Source of the DNA: Desulfogranum japonicum DSM 18378
GTDB taxonomy: Bacteria > Desulfobacterota > Desulfobulbia > Desulfobulbales > Desulfobulbaceae
Reading direction: 5' to 3'
NCBI RefSeq assembly: GCF_000429945.1
Contig: NZ_AUCV01000005.1
Coordinates: forward strand, 145,553 to 209,552
Length of the DNA stretch: 64,000 nucleotides
A program made the translations under genes and the position numbers. The notes below the pieces were generated by a model. That model saw only the letters and a list, made by a program, of their open reading frames with translations. It searched no databases and was not told where the DNA came from. Below are positions 36,385-46,080 of the stretch, piece by piece; position 1 is the stretch's first letter; the number at the start of each line of letters is the position of its first letter.

Positions 36385-36955
36385 GAAGATGGGAGAACAG
36401 GTATACCCGGATAGCTCAACCAATGATAATCTTGTTACTCTTTTTCACAGGGCATCACGCATGATGGCAAGAGCATTTCATCGTCATGCCCAACCCCATC
36501 ATGCCCAGGCAAGGGTATTATCCATTATCCAAGAGCATGGCTCCATCAGTCAGCGAGAACTGTTGGGAATTCTTGATGTGCGCTCTGCCTCTCTAAGTGA
36601 AGTGCTGGCAAAGCTGGAGAGAAACGGGATGATAGTTCGAGAGCGCAACCCGGAAGATAAACGTGGTTTTATAATCTCAGCGCTGGAAAAGAAGGAAAAT
36701 ACGCCGTTTCAGCGCGAACAGGGATTGGAGCATCCGGATACTGACCTGTTTTTCGGTTCACTGGAGACGGAAGAAAAAGAGCAACTGGCCTATTTGCTTC
36801 AAAAAATAATTCGTACTGCTGAACAGGATGGTTCCTTGTACGCATCAGGAAGACACCATGACATATGTTCAACCAGGGCAACAGGGAGAGGCCGTGGGCA
36901 TGGGAAGAAATTTTCCGGAGGAAGGGGGGCGAGAAAGCGCTCCAGGCATAGCTGA
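36347..36955 (+). CDS. MarR-family transcriptional regulator with RG-rich tail
   Basis: The 202-residue protein has a winged helix-turn-helix of the MarR type (LSIIQEHGSISQRELLGILDVRSASLSEVLAKLERNGMIVRERNPEDKRG, about residues 59-108). The C-terminus ends in ATGRGRGHGKKFSGGRGARKRSRHS, an RG-rich basic tail like the one in the upstream protein, which may bind nucleic acid. A strong AAAGGAG is 6 bp before the ATG, inside the upstream gene. It probably autoregulates this pair; the ligand is unknown. Confidence 0.84.
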   Translation: MPYQCPPVRARFEKMGEQVYPDSSTNDNLVTLFHRASRMMARAFHRHAQPHHAQARVLSIIQEHGSISQRELLGILDVRSASLSEVLAKLERNGMIVRERNPEDKRGFIISALEKKENTPFQREQGLEHPDTDLFFGSLETEEKEQLAYLLQKIIRTAEQDGSLYASGRHHDICSTRATGRGRGHGKKFSGGRGARKRSRHS

Positions 36956-37048
36956 AAAAAGCCTGTTTTCTGACGACCTCCTGGCAACCTTTCAGGAACG
37001 TTGGGGATTAGTACATCTGCTTGGGTGGTAAAATGGTGTAGATCACCA

Positions 37049-37207
37049 GTAACTGCTCTCAGTGCACCTGCTCTTTCTGGGATCAGCCTGGCTCAGGTAT
37101 GCTCCAATACGCTGCGCCAGCCTGATTGCGAAAATCTCAGACACTCTGTAACCGGTTACAAATACAGGTGAGTTTCACGTTTATCCGTTTCCCCTACGAG
37201 TGGTTAC
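37049..37207 (+). repeat. 159-bp intergenic repeat, copy E
   Basis: Full-length copy starting GTAACTGCTCTCAGTGCACC and ending GAGTGGTTAC. In the middle it has the perfect palindrome GTAACCGGTTAC. GATCAC occurs close to both outer ends, a possible but offset target duplication. It lies between the MarR gene and the convergent chemoreceptor. Confidence 0.87.
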
Positions 37208-37274
37208 GATCACAATAATAACGGCCTGAGCCCACGCCTTGCACCGCACCACTCCCGTACGCTGAGATACCCGG

Positions 37275-38942
37275 TTATACCTTGAACCTTGATACAAGGC
37301 TGGAGAGACTTTCCGCAAGATGTGACAGTTCATCTGCAGCAGTTCTAACATGTTCACTGCTCTGTTTGACATCCACAGCTCCTGTTGAAACCTCTTCAAC
37401 CCCGCTTGAAACTTCAGCAGTTTTTTGACTGCTGCTCGCAATATTTTCATTTACCTCCATGACACCCGCAGAGGCCTGATTGACATTCTCCACAATTTCA
37501 TTGGTGGTGATAGATTGTTCCTCCACAGCAGTGACAATTGCCTGTACAATGTCATTCACATCTGAAATGATTCTGGCTATTCCTCCCATATCCTCTATGG
37601 TGGTATTGGTTTGTGACTGAATTTCGCTAATGGCGTCGCGAATGCTGCCCGTTGCCTGGGCGGTTTCCCTTGCAAGTTCCTTGATCTCGTTTGCAACAAC
37701 GGCGAAGCCTTTCCCTGCTTCACCGGCTCGTGCGGCTTCGATGGTGGCATTCAGTGCCAGCAGGTTGGTCTGCTCTGAGATTTCGGTTATGGTTTCGGTG
37801 ATTTTTCCTATGGAGTTTGCCGCCTTACCAAGAGATTCTACTGCCTGCTGAGATTTTTGTGTTGTTTTAACAGCTTCGCTGGTGGTAGAACTGGCCCGAG
37901 CGCTGTTTTCCGCAATTTCTCTGATGGTATTTCCCATTTCCTCTGTGGCTGCAGCGATCATGCTGAGGTTGGTGGCCGATTCCTCTGAGGCTGCTGCAAC
38001 AGAGTCCATGTTGGCTGATACTTCAGTTGCGTGACGGGTTGATTGCTGAGCTACTGCTGTCGTGCGATCCGCATTGGTGACAAGTTGTTCTGATATGGCG
38101 GCAAGTTCTGTGGCAGCCGATGCCAGAGACGATGACGACGTGTTGATTTCATTGAGAACAGCATTGGAGCTGGCAACCATATCATTAAGAGAGCTGGCAA
38201 GCTCACCCAACGCGTCTTTGGAGTGAACAGCAAAAGTGACTCTGTAATCGCCTTGGCCAACTTTTTTTGCGGTCTGTGCTATTGATTGTACTCTACCGTT
38301 TACAATTCTTATCAGCATGATGTTGAATAACACACCTACGCCCATGGTAATCAGTCCGATAATGATTGCCTCAATGAGAAGTTTTGTGTCCAGCCCTGCG
38401 ATAATATCAGCATGGTTCATACCTATGCCGATCCAGAACCCCCATTCGTCATATTGGTCAATATAAGAAATTTTACTGACACCTTCCCAGGTATATTTAT
38501 AAAAGCCACCCTTGTGATCTTTTAGCCCGGGAAGAAGATCAAATATACTTGTGTCTGCACCATATTTGGGGTGAATAAGAAATTCGCCTTTCTGGCCATA
38601 GACAAAAAAATAGCCAGGCCCCATTTTGGTGGAATTGATCAGTTCACGAACCTGTTTATTCAGCATGAGTTCGCCAACAAAGAGGGCGCCGATAATTTTT
38701 TTATCCTTATCGTAGAGAGGAGAGTATGCTGTAAGGTACCAGTCATCTACAACATAGGCTTTGCCGAGATATGTTTCTCCTCGCATAATAGCCTGATAGA
38801 CCGGGCTGGAGGAATCAAGAAAAGTCCCCACGGCTCTGGCTCCGTCATCTTTAACCACAGAGGTGGATATACGGAGGAGTTTGTTGTCGGTCAACTGAAA
38901 AATAGTTGCTTTGGCTCCGCTTCTCCTGGAAAGTTCATCCAC
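37275..38942 (-). pseudogene. Methyl-accepting chemotaxis protein, C-terminal portion of interrupted gene
   Basis: This part encodes most of the cache sensor domain ([12 protein letters not shown]...[11 protein letters not shown]...[20 protein letters not shown]), a membrane helix (about residues 190-210), HAMP and the MCP signalling domain with the hairpin tip [38 protein letters not shown]. The frame has no natural start: upstream of the listed GTG it runs on as coding-like sequence into a 212-bp insertion. The N-terminal piece is at 39122-39517. Deleting the insertion and one 9-bp target copy joins both pieces in frame into a 673-residue receptor. Confidence 0.85.
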
Positions 38943-38964
38943 GTATTTCTTATCAAGAGTCAGG

Positions 38965-39176
38965 GGGTGCAGCCGGTCTATATTAAAAAACCACTTTTCT
39001 ATCTGGCTATAATTGCGAAATTTTGAAAAAAGGCATTTTCAACAATTTGTCAAAAATGGCGATTTTTGGCATTAAAACACAATTATTGACAAATCATGGA
39101 AAAATGATGTTGTGTATCATGCTAATTTTCCTTATTTTCTTTTCTCCCTGTTTTTTTAGGAAGACCGGCTACACCC
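38965..39176. mobile_element. 212-bp MITE-like element with 9-bp target duplication
   Basis: The left end GGGTGCAGCCGGTCT and the complement of the right end GGGTGTAGCCGGTCT differ at one base; over 27 bp the two ends agree at 22. The element is flanked on both sides by AGAGTCAGG (38956-38964 and 39177-39185), a perfect 9-bp target duplication. It has no transposase and interrupts a chemoreceptor gene. Ends in GGG with 9-bp duplication fit the ISKra4 group as I remember it. The same terminus is found at 63121-63135. Confidence 0.88.
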
Positions 39177-39517
39177 AGAGTCAGGGGATGTTTTCCCTTA
39201 ATCATGACTGGAACCTGGAAATTGCCTACGAGTTTTTTCGATATATCGAACTGAACAGGTTCGCCACTCATGATATCGTTTTCAAAACTGGAAAGACTAT
39301 TTTTAAGTTTAGCCTGAATTTCATAATTCAATGCCTTGAATGAGTGCATCATTGATTGATGTACTGTGAGTAAGCCTTCCTCTCCTAAATGATAAAGGCC
39401 ATTTTTAGATGACTTGATTGAAAAAAAGGATAAAGAAGAAATCGTCAATAATGAAATAAAGAGAATAGCAATAAACATTAATGTTGTATATCTGACATTT
39501 TGAATTTTTTCTGTCAT
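39122..39517 (-). pseudogene. Methyl-accepting chemotaxis protein, N-terminal portion of interrupted gene
   Basis: This piece encodes the start of the receptor: MTEKIQNVRYTTLMFIAILF, a first membrane helix to about residue 33, and the beginning of the periplasmic domain (LYHLGEEGLLTVHQSMMHSF...) up to KGKHPLTL. After that, GVAGLPKKTGRKENKEN comes from the inserted element and ends at a stop. The remaining receptor continues at 38964 and below. Loss of function is expected unless excision occurs. Confidence 0.82.
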
Positions 39518-39978
39518 GTTAGTGCCTCCTCCAACTGCTGTCCTGTGCAGAGGGATATTTGTTACGAATACTTACCTTTTCTTACACTTATTGTAGCATT
39601 ACATATCTGTTAAAAAAAACAGTTTTAGGGATGTTTACCATATATTTACCTCAGTGGATTTGTCGGGTAATTTTCTGTATTTATTTTGTGTTTTGTTCGT
39701 CGTCCTTGAGAAAGGGGGCGTTGGACAAAATGATACAGGACAGTGGTTATGGCAATTTGTGGTTTTGTGTAGCAGATATTCTTGTATATACTACTTGGAA
39801 GCAGGAAGAGAATGATAACTGATCACAGATACTCTACTGAGTTTCCCGCTTGTCGCTTACCTGTTCAAAATCGAGCTTGTCAAAATATGAAGCACCTGTG
39901 GTTGGTTACAGGGAATGAAGTGAGAAGTGGCGGGACCGATCCATTATCGGGAAAAAGCCTGTTGGATGAGATATCTGA
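39518..39978. other. Intergenic region with decayed GAF-like sequence
   Basis: About 460 bp between the chemoreceptor and the GGDEF fragment. The right part probably contains the decayed upstream portion of the GAF-GGDEF gene, since the downstream frame begins abruptly in what looks like the last GAF helix. No complete gene is visible. Confidence 0.35.
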
Positions 39979-40587
39979 TTGTCCCATTTCAATGCTGTGG
40001 CTGAGCATTCCAGGCTGGCAATAGCCAGTCTGCGCCTTAAGGAAAATCTGCGTCGACAAGCCCTGAAAGATTCGCTCACCGGACTCTATAATCGCCGTTT
40101 TCTTATGGAAACCATTGAACATAGCGTAAGCAGAGCAAAGAGACATTCTTCCGGGTTAGGTGTTTTCATGTTGGATATTGATCATTTCAAAGTTTTTAAT
40201 GATCAATATGGACATGGAATTGGTGATTTTGTTTTGACAGAATTCAGTTCCCTCTTGCAGTCAGTATTGCGTAAAGAGGATATCGCCTGTCGCTATGGTG
40301 GTGAAGAATTTACCGTACTGCTGGTTGATACGAAAAGAGAGTTGATAGCCGGTATTGCACACAAGCTTTGTGAATTCGTGAGAAACCATAGCTTCCATAT
40401 TAATAGAACAGAATACGGCCCTGTTACGGTTTCCATAGGAGTTGCAACGTTTCCAGAAAACGGCAGTGTTTTTGAACAGTTACTGGATTCGGCAGATAAG
40501 GCGCTGTATGAGGCTAAAAATGCTGGAAGGGATCGAGTAGTTCTGGCGGCTTTTGAGGGAGAGGGTATTGGTCCGTATGTCCCATGA
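39979..40587 (+). CDS. GGDEF diguanylate cyclase domain, probably N-terminally truncated
   Basis: The protein makes cyclic di-GMP if active. The GGDEF domain is complete: DSLTGLYNRRFLMETIE, DIDHFKVFNDQYGHGIGD, and the active loop RYGGEEF, then VTVSIGVATFPENG. An upstream part NAVAEHSRLAIASLRLKENLRRQ looks like the end of a GAF sensor domain. The frame has only a TTG or GTG start without a ribosome site and a stop codon lies just before, so the gene is likely a remnant of a longer GAF-GGDEF protein. No RxxD inhibitory site evaluation was made. Confidence 0.68.
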   Translation: MSHFNAVAEHSRLAIASLRLKENLRRQALKDSLTGLYNRRFLMETIEHSVSRAKRHSSGLGVFMLDIDHFKVFNDQYGHGIGDFVLTEFSSLLQSVLRKEDIACRYGGEEFTVLLVDTKRELIAGIAHKLCEFVRNHSFHINRTEYGPVTVSIGVATFPENGSVFEQLLDSADKALYEAKNAGRDRVVLAAFEGEGIGPYVP

Positions 40588-40902
40588 ATTCAAAAGCTTA
40601 AAGGAACGCTCTCTGGGAATGCCTCTTTTCAGAGAGAAAATGATCGCAATACATAGTGCTTGGCTGTGTTTGTTTTCTGAAAATATTTGATCTTGAAAAA
40701 AAAAACTCTTTGCAGGCAACCTCTTTGCGGATAGACACGGAGAAATATTTCCATTTTTATTTTCTGTTCGCTATTATGTAGATAAGAAAAGTCAAAAATA
40801 CAGGGTGATGTTGCGTTTATGGCTCTCAGGTTTAGAGTCGAAACGCAGATGGCTGTTGGCATAATGTCTTTGCAATTTTTCTCCAAAAGGCGCAGGCATT
40901 CC

Positions 40903-43590
40903 ATGAAACTCGTGCACGGCTCCATCAGAAAAAAAATTACCATTCTTGTTCTTCTCGCAACCATGCCGGTCTTTCTCGCTTTGCTGGCCACGGGATTGTT
41001 GAGCAGGCGTCAAGCCGTTGACAGGGCTTGCGAAAATAGCATGCTGATCCTCCACGGCTTTGCCGAAGTTCAGCGAAGAGTGACTGAGTTTACTGGGAAT
41101 TTACTGCATAGTGTTGCAGGCATACCGGATATTATTGAGTTGCATCCCCAACGTTCCGGCATCATTCTAGAGAATCTGCTTGCATCTCATTCCATATATC
41201 AAAATATTATTTTACTGAATGCTCAAGGCACATTGGTCGCTGCAGGAAAACATTCGGAACAACTGGAAAAAATTTCTTTTTCTCAACATAGCAGTTTCCT
41301 TCAATCGTTGAACTTCGATGGTGCTATTCCTGGGGAATTCATTTTCGGGTCAATCTGCGAAAAGCCAGTTGTGCCATGTGCTAAAGCTGTAAGAGATGGA
41401 GATGGTGAACTGCGTGGAGTTCTTGTCATAGCCATTGATCTCGGTCACTTGCGAAGAGTCCTTGAGCAAAGCAATTTTCCGGATGGTGCCTTTGTCGGAT
41501 TGTGTGACCGGGAGGGTGTACGATTGTTTCGTTATCCTGCGCTGGAAGATACTCCGCAGGGAGCGCCTGTTGTGCATAAGGTTTTCCAAGCCGCCACCAG
41601 TACTACTGAACCTGATTCCCTGATTGTCAGAGCTTCTGATGGAAAGAAGCGAATCGTATCCTTCGAGCCACTGATCCTGCCGGGCCACTCTCAACCGTAC
41701 ATGTATATGTTCATGGGAAGGGACTATGAACTGGTCATGCGAGATGCCCACAACTTCTTTTTTCGTGTTATGGGTACAGCGTTGTTTTCCCTGGTTTTGA
41801 CTCTTACCATTGGTTGGCTTGTGGGAAATCATGCCATCGGAAGTCATCTGGTGCGTCTGACCCGGCTGACCAAGACAGTGGGACAGAACAAATTTTCCGT
41901 TGTCAGCGGGTTGGACTATACCGATGGTGAGATTGGCTCTCTGGCTATGTCTTTTGATTCCATGGTGAGTCAGCTAGCGCGGAGAGAAATGGAACGAATA
42001 GAGGCTGACAACAAGTTACGGGCAAGCGAAGAGCGTTTTCGAAAACTCTTGGAAGATGTCTCGCTTATTTCCATTCAGGGATATGATGAACAACGCAGGG
42101 TGATTTTTTGGAATGATGCCAGTGAGAAACTGTATGGTTACAGTAAAGAGGAAGCCATCGGGCGCAGGGTGGAAGAACTTGTGATCCCAGAATCTATGCG
42201 TGATGAAGTTATACGCTTGCATTCCAGGTGGTTGGATTATGGAGAAAAAATACCTGCTGGCGAATTAATTTTGGTTGATAAATCCGGAAAAGATGTGCCC
42301 GTCTACTCGTCACATGTCATGGACCACAATATCTTTGGTAAGGAAATGTATTGTGTTGACATTGACCTGAGGCCATTGAGACGTTCAGAAGCAGACAGGC
42401 AGGAACTGGAAGCCCGTCTGCGTCAAGCCCAGAAAATGGAAGCCATAGGAACCCTGGCAGGTGGCATAGCCCATGACTTTAATAATATCCTGGCACCAAT
42501 TGCTGGGAACGCTGAGCTTCTGTTGGCAGAATTTGCAGGGGACAATAAAGAGGCTCGGCAAAGTCTGGAGCAAATTCTTTCCAGTACCTTGCGCGCCAAA
42601 GAACTGGTCCAGCAGATTCTTTCTTTTTCACGTCAGGAGTCCATACATTATCAGCCAGTCAAACTGCAATCTGTCATCGAGGAGATAGTGCAGCTTCTCC
42701 ATTCTGTTATTCCTCGAAATGTAACCATTATTTCAGAGCTTAATCCAGTATGTGACCCGGTAGTGGCAGATACGACCCAATTGCATCAGGTTATCATGAA
42801 CCTGGCGACTAATGCGGTGTATGCTATGACAGAAGATGGCGGAGAACTGCATATCGGCCTGGATCAGTGTGAAATTGATGAGCACCGGTCACATATTCTT
42901 GGTATTCAGCCCGGTCCCACCGCATGTCTGAGTGTTGTGGATACAGGCAGTGGTATTCCCGAAGAACTGATCGATAAAATTTTTAATCCTTTTTTTACTA
43001 CAAAGGAAAAAGGCATAGGGACAGGTATAGGGCTTTCCGTGGTCCATGAGATCGTAAAGCATATGAAAGGTTCTGTTACCGTCAAGAGCAAGCAAGGACA
43101 GGGAACAGAGTTTGTAATCTATATACCGACTGTAAAGGCTGTTGTAGGGCAGACAAAAGATGAACAGCGTTTGATGCGTGCTTCTCAGCCAGGGGAAAAA
43201 AGGATTTTACTGATAGATGACGAAGAAGCTATTTTGACGTTGAATCAACGTCTTCTGACAGGTCTGGGCTACGTTGTAACCTCTTTTAACAGCCCCATTG
43301 AGGCGTTGCAGGTCTTTACAGAAGAGCCCCACGTTTTTGACTTGGTTATAAGCGATGTCTCCATGCCGGAGATGTCAGGGGATACGCTGGTTACCGAGAT
43401 CCTGCGAATTCGCCCGGAGATACCGATTATTCTGTGTACCGGATATTGTGAACGGATGGATGAACAAACAGTTCGAGCACTGGGAGTGAAGGAGGTGTTG
43501 ATGAAACCTGTATCACTTAAGGAGCTTTCATTCATTGTCCATCGTCTTCTGGAGAAAGAGGAGGAGGGGCCTCCTGAGGGGAAGTGCTGA
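40903..43590 (+). CDS. Hybrid sensor histidine kinase (dCache-HAMP-PAS-HisKA-HATPase-REC)
   Basis: A membrane-bound sensor of about 895 residues. Order: membrane helix (ILVLLATMPVFLALLATGLL), a large periplasmic dCache-like region, second helix (ALFSLVLTLTIGWLVG), HAMP, PAS (ISIQGYDEQRRVIFWNDASEKLYGYS), HisKA with LAGGIAHDFNNILAPI (phospho-His), HATPase (NLATNAVYAM; DTGSGIPEEL; GTGIGLSVV), and a receiver with LLIDDEEAIL and VISDVSMPEMSG (phospho-Asp). I prefer ATG at 40903; starts at 40819 and 40864 are possible. The 3' end overlaps the convergent binding-protein gene by 59 bp. Confidence 0.9.
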   Translation: MKLVHGSIRKKITILVLLATMPVFLALLATGLLSRRQAVDRACENSMLILHGFAEVQRRVTEFTGNLLHSVAGIPDIIELHPQRSGIILENLLASHSIYQNIILLNAQGTLVAAGKHSEQLEKISFSQHSSFLQSLNFDGAIPGEFIFGSICEKPVVPCAKAVRDGDGELRGVLVIAIDLGHLRRVLEQSNFPDGAFVGLCDREGVRLFRYPALEDTPQGAPVVHKVFQAATSTTEPDSLIVRASDGKKRIVSFEPLILPGHSQPYMYMFMGRDYELVMRDAHNFFFRVMGTALFSLVLTLTIGWLVGNHAIGSHLVRLTRLTKTVGQNKFSVVSGLDYTDGEIGSLAMSFDSMVSQLARREMERIEADNKLRASEERFRKLLEDVSLISIQGYDEQRRVIFWNDASEKLYGYSKEEAIGRRVEELVIPESMRDEVIRLHSRWLDYGEKIPAGELILVDKSGKDVPVYSSHVMDHNIFGKEMYCVDIDLRPLRRSEADRQELEARLRQAQKMEAIGTLAGGIAHDFNNILAPIAGNAELLLAEFAGDNKEARQSLEQILSSTLRAKELVQQILSFSRQESIHYQPVKLQSVIEEIVQLLHSVIPRNVTIISELNPVCDPVVADTTQLHQVIMNLATNAVYAMTEDGGELHIGLDQCEIDEHRSHILGIQPGPTACLSVVDTGSGIPEELIDKIFNPFFTTKEKGIGTGIGLSVVHEIVKHMKGSVTVKSKQGQGTEFVIYIPTVKAVVGQTKDEQRLMRASQPGEKRILLIDDEEAILTLNQRLLTGLGYVVTSFNSPIEALQVFTEEPHVFDLVISDVSMPEMSGDTLVTEILRIRPEIPIILCTGYCERMDEQTVRALGVKEVLMKPVSLKELSFIVHRLLEKEEEGPPEGKC

Positions 43591-44317
43591 GGTGTTGCTC
43601 TCTTTCCATATAGCGCTCTATGATACTGCGTATTTCGCCTGATTCCACCATGATTTGAAAAACCTGCTCCAGTTCATTTGTCTGCTTCATGAGCTTTGAT
43701 TTTCGAGAAATGGCCATGTAAACAGGGTTTTGCGAAGTGTATCTATAGGGGGCAATTTCTATTTTGTCCTCCAGGCCCATTTTACGTAACGTTGCAAAAC
43801 CATATAGATCTGTCTGGATAACTGCATCAATTCTGTGTGCAATCAGCATGTTAAAGCGGCTTTCATCCCTTGTCGTGGCGTATTTGCGTAGTTTTTTATC
43901 GGCGTCGAAGCGGGGATAATATTTTGAATGGATTTTCACGCCAATGAGAAGTGAATACAAATCCTCAAATTTCTGCAGGCGGTATCCCTCACCTTTTCTC
44001 ATGAAAAATAACTTGTTGGATATGGTGCTGTAAGGGGGAGAGAGAAAATAGGCGTATTTTTCCCGTACTGCGTTTTTAAATAGACCGCAGGACAGGTCTA
44101 TCTCACCGGTTTGCAACTGGTTAAGTCGTCGTGCAAAAGGTACCCTTTTGCCTTGGAGCGTGGCATCGAATTTATCGGCTAAAGCTTTTGTGATTGCGTA
44201 ATTGAGATCCAGGGTATTGGGAAAAGAGGTTTTCCAGATTTCCTGTTCAGCCCATGCTGAAGAGAGACTTCCACTGAAAAGTAACACGATGATGATTAGT
44301 ATTTGCTTGATTTTCAT
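43532..44317 (-). CDS. Periplasmic solute-binding protein family 3
   Basis: The 261-residue protein has a Sec signal (MKIKQILIIIVLLFSGSLSSAWA) and a bacterial extracellular solute-binding fold: RRLNQLQTGEIDLSCGLFKNAVREKYAYFLSPPYS and the second lobe ESRFNMLIAHRIDAVIQTDLYGF. It resembles stand-alone amino-acid-binding-like proteins that can serve as sensor ligands. No transporter genes are adjacent; the gene runs toward the hybrid kinase with overlapping ends, suggesting a possible link to that sensor. The start at 44317 has GGAAGC before it. Confidence 0.8.
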   Translation of the reverse strand: MKIKQILIIIVLLFSGSLSSAWAEQEIWKTSFPNTLDLNYAITKALADKFDATLQGKRVPFARRLNQLQTGEIDLSCGLFKNAVREKYAYFLSPPYSTISNKLFFMRKGEGYRLQKFEDLYSLLIGVKIHSKYYPRFDADKKLRKYATTRDESRFNMLIAHRIDAVIQTDLYGFATLRKMGLEDKIEIAPYRYTSQNPVYMAISRKSKLMKQTNELEQVFQIMVESGEIRSIIERYMEREQHLSTSPQEAPPPLSPEDDGQ

Positions 44318-44614
44318 GCTTCCACTTCTTTTGAGAACGTTGCTGTGCATTTCCTTGGGGGGAGCACGTGTGAAAGTGTCAATACGGCAACCTGACAGTT
44401 GCTAGTGTATCATGCAAGATTCGCTCCAGTAAACGTGGTGTCATCACGCCATTTTATAGAATGTATGGTTCTCTGGTTATTTTATCTCGTCTGTCTACCT
44501 TTGGAAAAAAATATTTTCAACGTTGAATCCAGGTCGTTGGAATCAATTTACATGTAATGCTCTTTATATAATGAAAATTGGTAGGTAAAGATTTGGTGGG
44601 ATGTTTTTTTTGTG

Positions 44615-44642
44615 TTGACTGTTCGGTCACCGATTGTTACCA
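44615..44642 (+). promoter_or_regulatory. Promoter/operator module of the FAD oxidoreductase operon
   Basis: TTGACTGTTCGGTCAC is a near-palindrome that also supplies a -35 box (TTGACT), with TTACCA 16 bp downstream as a poor -10. The same arrangement occurs at 50231. In both sites conserved bases continue to the right (AATA, then GTCA). A repressor bound here would block the promoter. Confidence 0.55.
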
Positions 44643-44694
44643 ATAGGTCAATGGTGCTGTTGGTTATTTGATAAGCAAAAACATAGGTGAATCA

Positions 44695-46080
44695 TTGATT
44701 GCTCAAGCTGATGTGGTCGTGATAGGCGGTGGCGTAGTTGGCTGTGCTGTTGCCAGGAAAATGGCCTTAGAGGGTGCCAAAGTCATCCTCCTGGAAAAAG
44801 GGGCTGACATCCTAGAAGGTGCCAGCAAGGGAAATAGTGCAATTTTGCATACTGGGTTCGACGCTCCTGTGGATACACTTGAGCAGGAATGCGTTGCTCT
44901 TGGCTATGCAAAATATCACGCAATACATAAAGATATGCATCTTCCTGTTAAAAAGACCGGCGCTATTCTGGCTGCCTGGTCAGAGGAAGAAGAAGCAAAA
45001 TTTACAGGTATTTTGGAAAAAGCAAACCTCAATGGTGTGAAAGACTTGCGCATGCTCAGTAGAAAAGAAGTGCTGAACATTGAGCCTGCATTGGGCAACA
45101 GCCTTGTGTCTGCTTTGCTTGTTCCCGGAGAATCCATAATTGATCCCTGGTCTTCGCCACTGGCCTACTTAAAGCAGGCTGTTGAAAATGGAGGGCAGGC
45201 GATATTTAATGCCCAGGTTACTGGTGGGGAGTTTGCCAATGGAGAATGGGTGCTGCAGACTTCACAGGGCAAGGTTGGTGCGCGTTATGTGGTTAATTGT
45301 GCAGGGCTTTACGGTGACATTGTGGATGCCGCAGTCTTTGGTGAGGCTGACTTTACCATCAAACCGAGAAAAGGGCAGTTTGTGGTATTTGATAAGAGCG
45401 CAGGTTCGCTGTTGACCACCATTATTCTGCCTGTGCCTACGGAACGTACAAAAGGAATAGTTCTTTTTCCGACCATTTTTGGCAATGTTGTGGTTGGTCC
45501 AACCGCTGAAGAACAGGAGAGTCGTAATAAGGCATTTGTAGACAGGGACGTGCTACAATCCTTAATTAAACAGGCGGAATATAAACTGCCAGGGCTATCC
45601 GGCATGCCAGTTACTTCAACCTTTGCGGGTATACGGCCTGCTACGGAAAAATCCCCTTATAGAATCAGAAAGCGTGCGGAATGTAACTGGTTGACTCTGG
45701 GAGGAATTCGATCCACAGGCCTTACCGCAGCCCTGGGGCTGGCCGAGAAGTCCTTTGAATGGTTGCTTGAATTTGGAGCTTCATTTAAAGCTGTTCAGGC
45801 GCCGATTATTCCTGTTATGCCCAATCTTGCCGAGCATCTGCCTCGTGATTACACAAAGCCGGGATATGATGAGATTGTCTGCCATTGTGAAATGGTAACG
45901 GATAGGGAGATTAAGGAAGCAATGTCTGGAAGTGTACCTGCCGGAAACCTAGGAGGACTGAAGCGAAGAACACGCGTCACCATGGGGCGTTGCCAGGGGT
46001 TTTATTGCTCCGCACGCCTGGCTGAATTGACCAAAGGAAAATTAGAAGATTCATTGGAAGTAGGAGTCGCACATGACTAA
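44695..46080 (+). CDS. GlpA-like FAD oxidoreductase with C-terminal [2Fe-2S]-binding domain
   Basis: A DAO/GlpA-type dehydrogenase of about 461 residues. The FAD site is VVVIGGGVVGCAVARKMALEGAKVILLEKG and NSAILHTGFDA is typical of the glycerol-3-phosphate/hydroxyacid dehydrogenase branch. The C-terminus has EIVCHCEMVTDREIKEA and CQGFYCSARL, a BFD-like cysteine domain expected to bind an iron-sulfur cluster. TTG at 44695 follows AGGTGA; an earlier TTG at 44668 is the alternative. The stop overlaps the next gene by 8 bp. The substrate, perhaps glycerol-3-phosphate or a similar polyol phosphate, is not proven. Confidence 0.82.
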   Translation: MIAQADVVVIGGGVVGCAVARKMALEGAKVILLEKGADILEGASKGNSAILHTGFDAPVDTLEQECVALGYAKYHAIHKDMHLPVKKTGAILAAWSEEEEAKFTGILEKANLNGVKDLRMLSRKEVLNIEPALGNSLVSALLVPGESIIDPWSSPLAYLKQAVENGGQAIFNAQVTGGEFANGEWVLQTSQGKVGARYVVNCAGLYGDIVDAAVFGEADFTIKPRKGQFVVFDKSAGSLLTTIILPVPTERTKGIVLFPTIFGNVVVGPTAEEQESRNKAFVDRDVLQSLIKQAEYKLPGLSGMPVTSTFAGIRPATEKSPYRIRKRAECNWLTLGGIRSTGLTAALGLAEKSFEWLLEFGASFKAVQAPIIPVMPNLAEHLPRDYTKPGYDEIVCHCEMVTDREIKEAMSGSVPAGNLGGLKRRTRVTMGRCQGFYCSARLAELTKGKLEDSLEVGVAHD

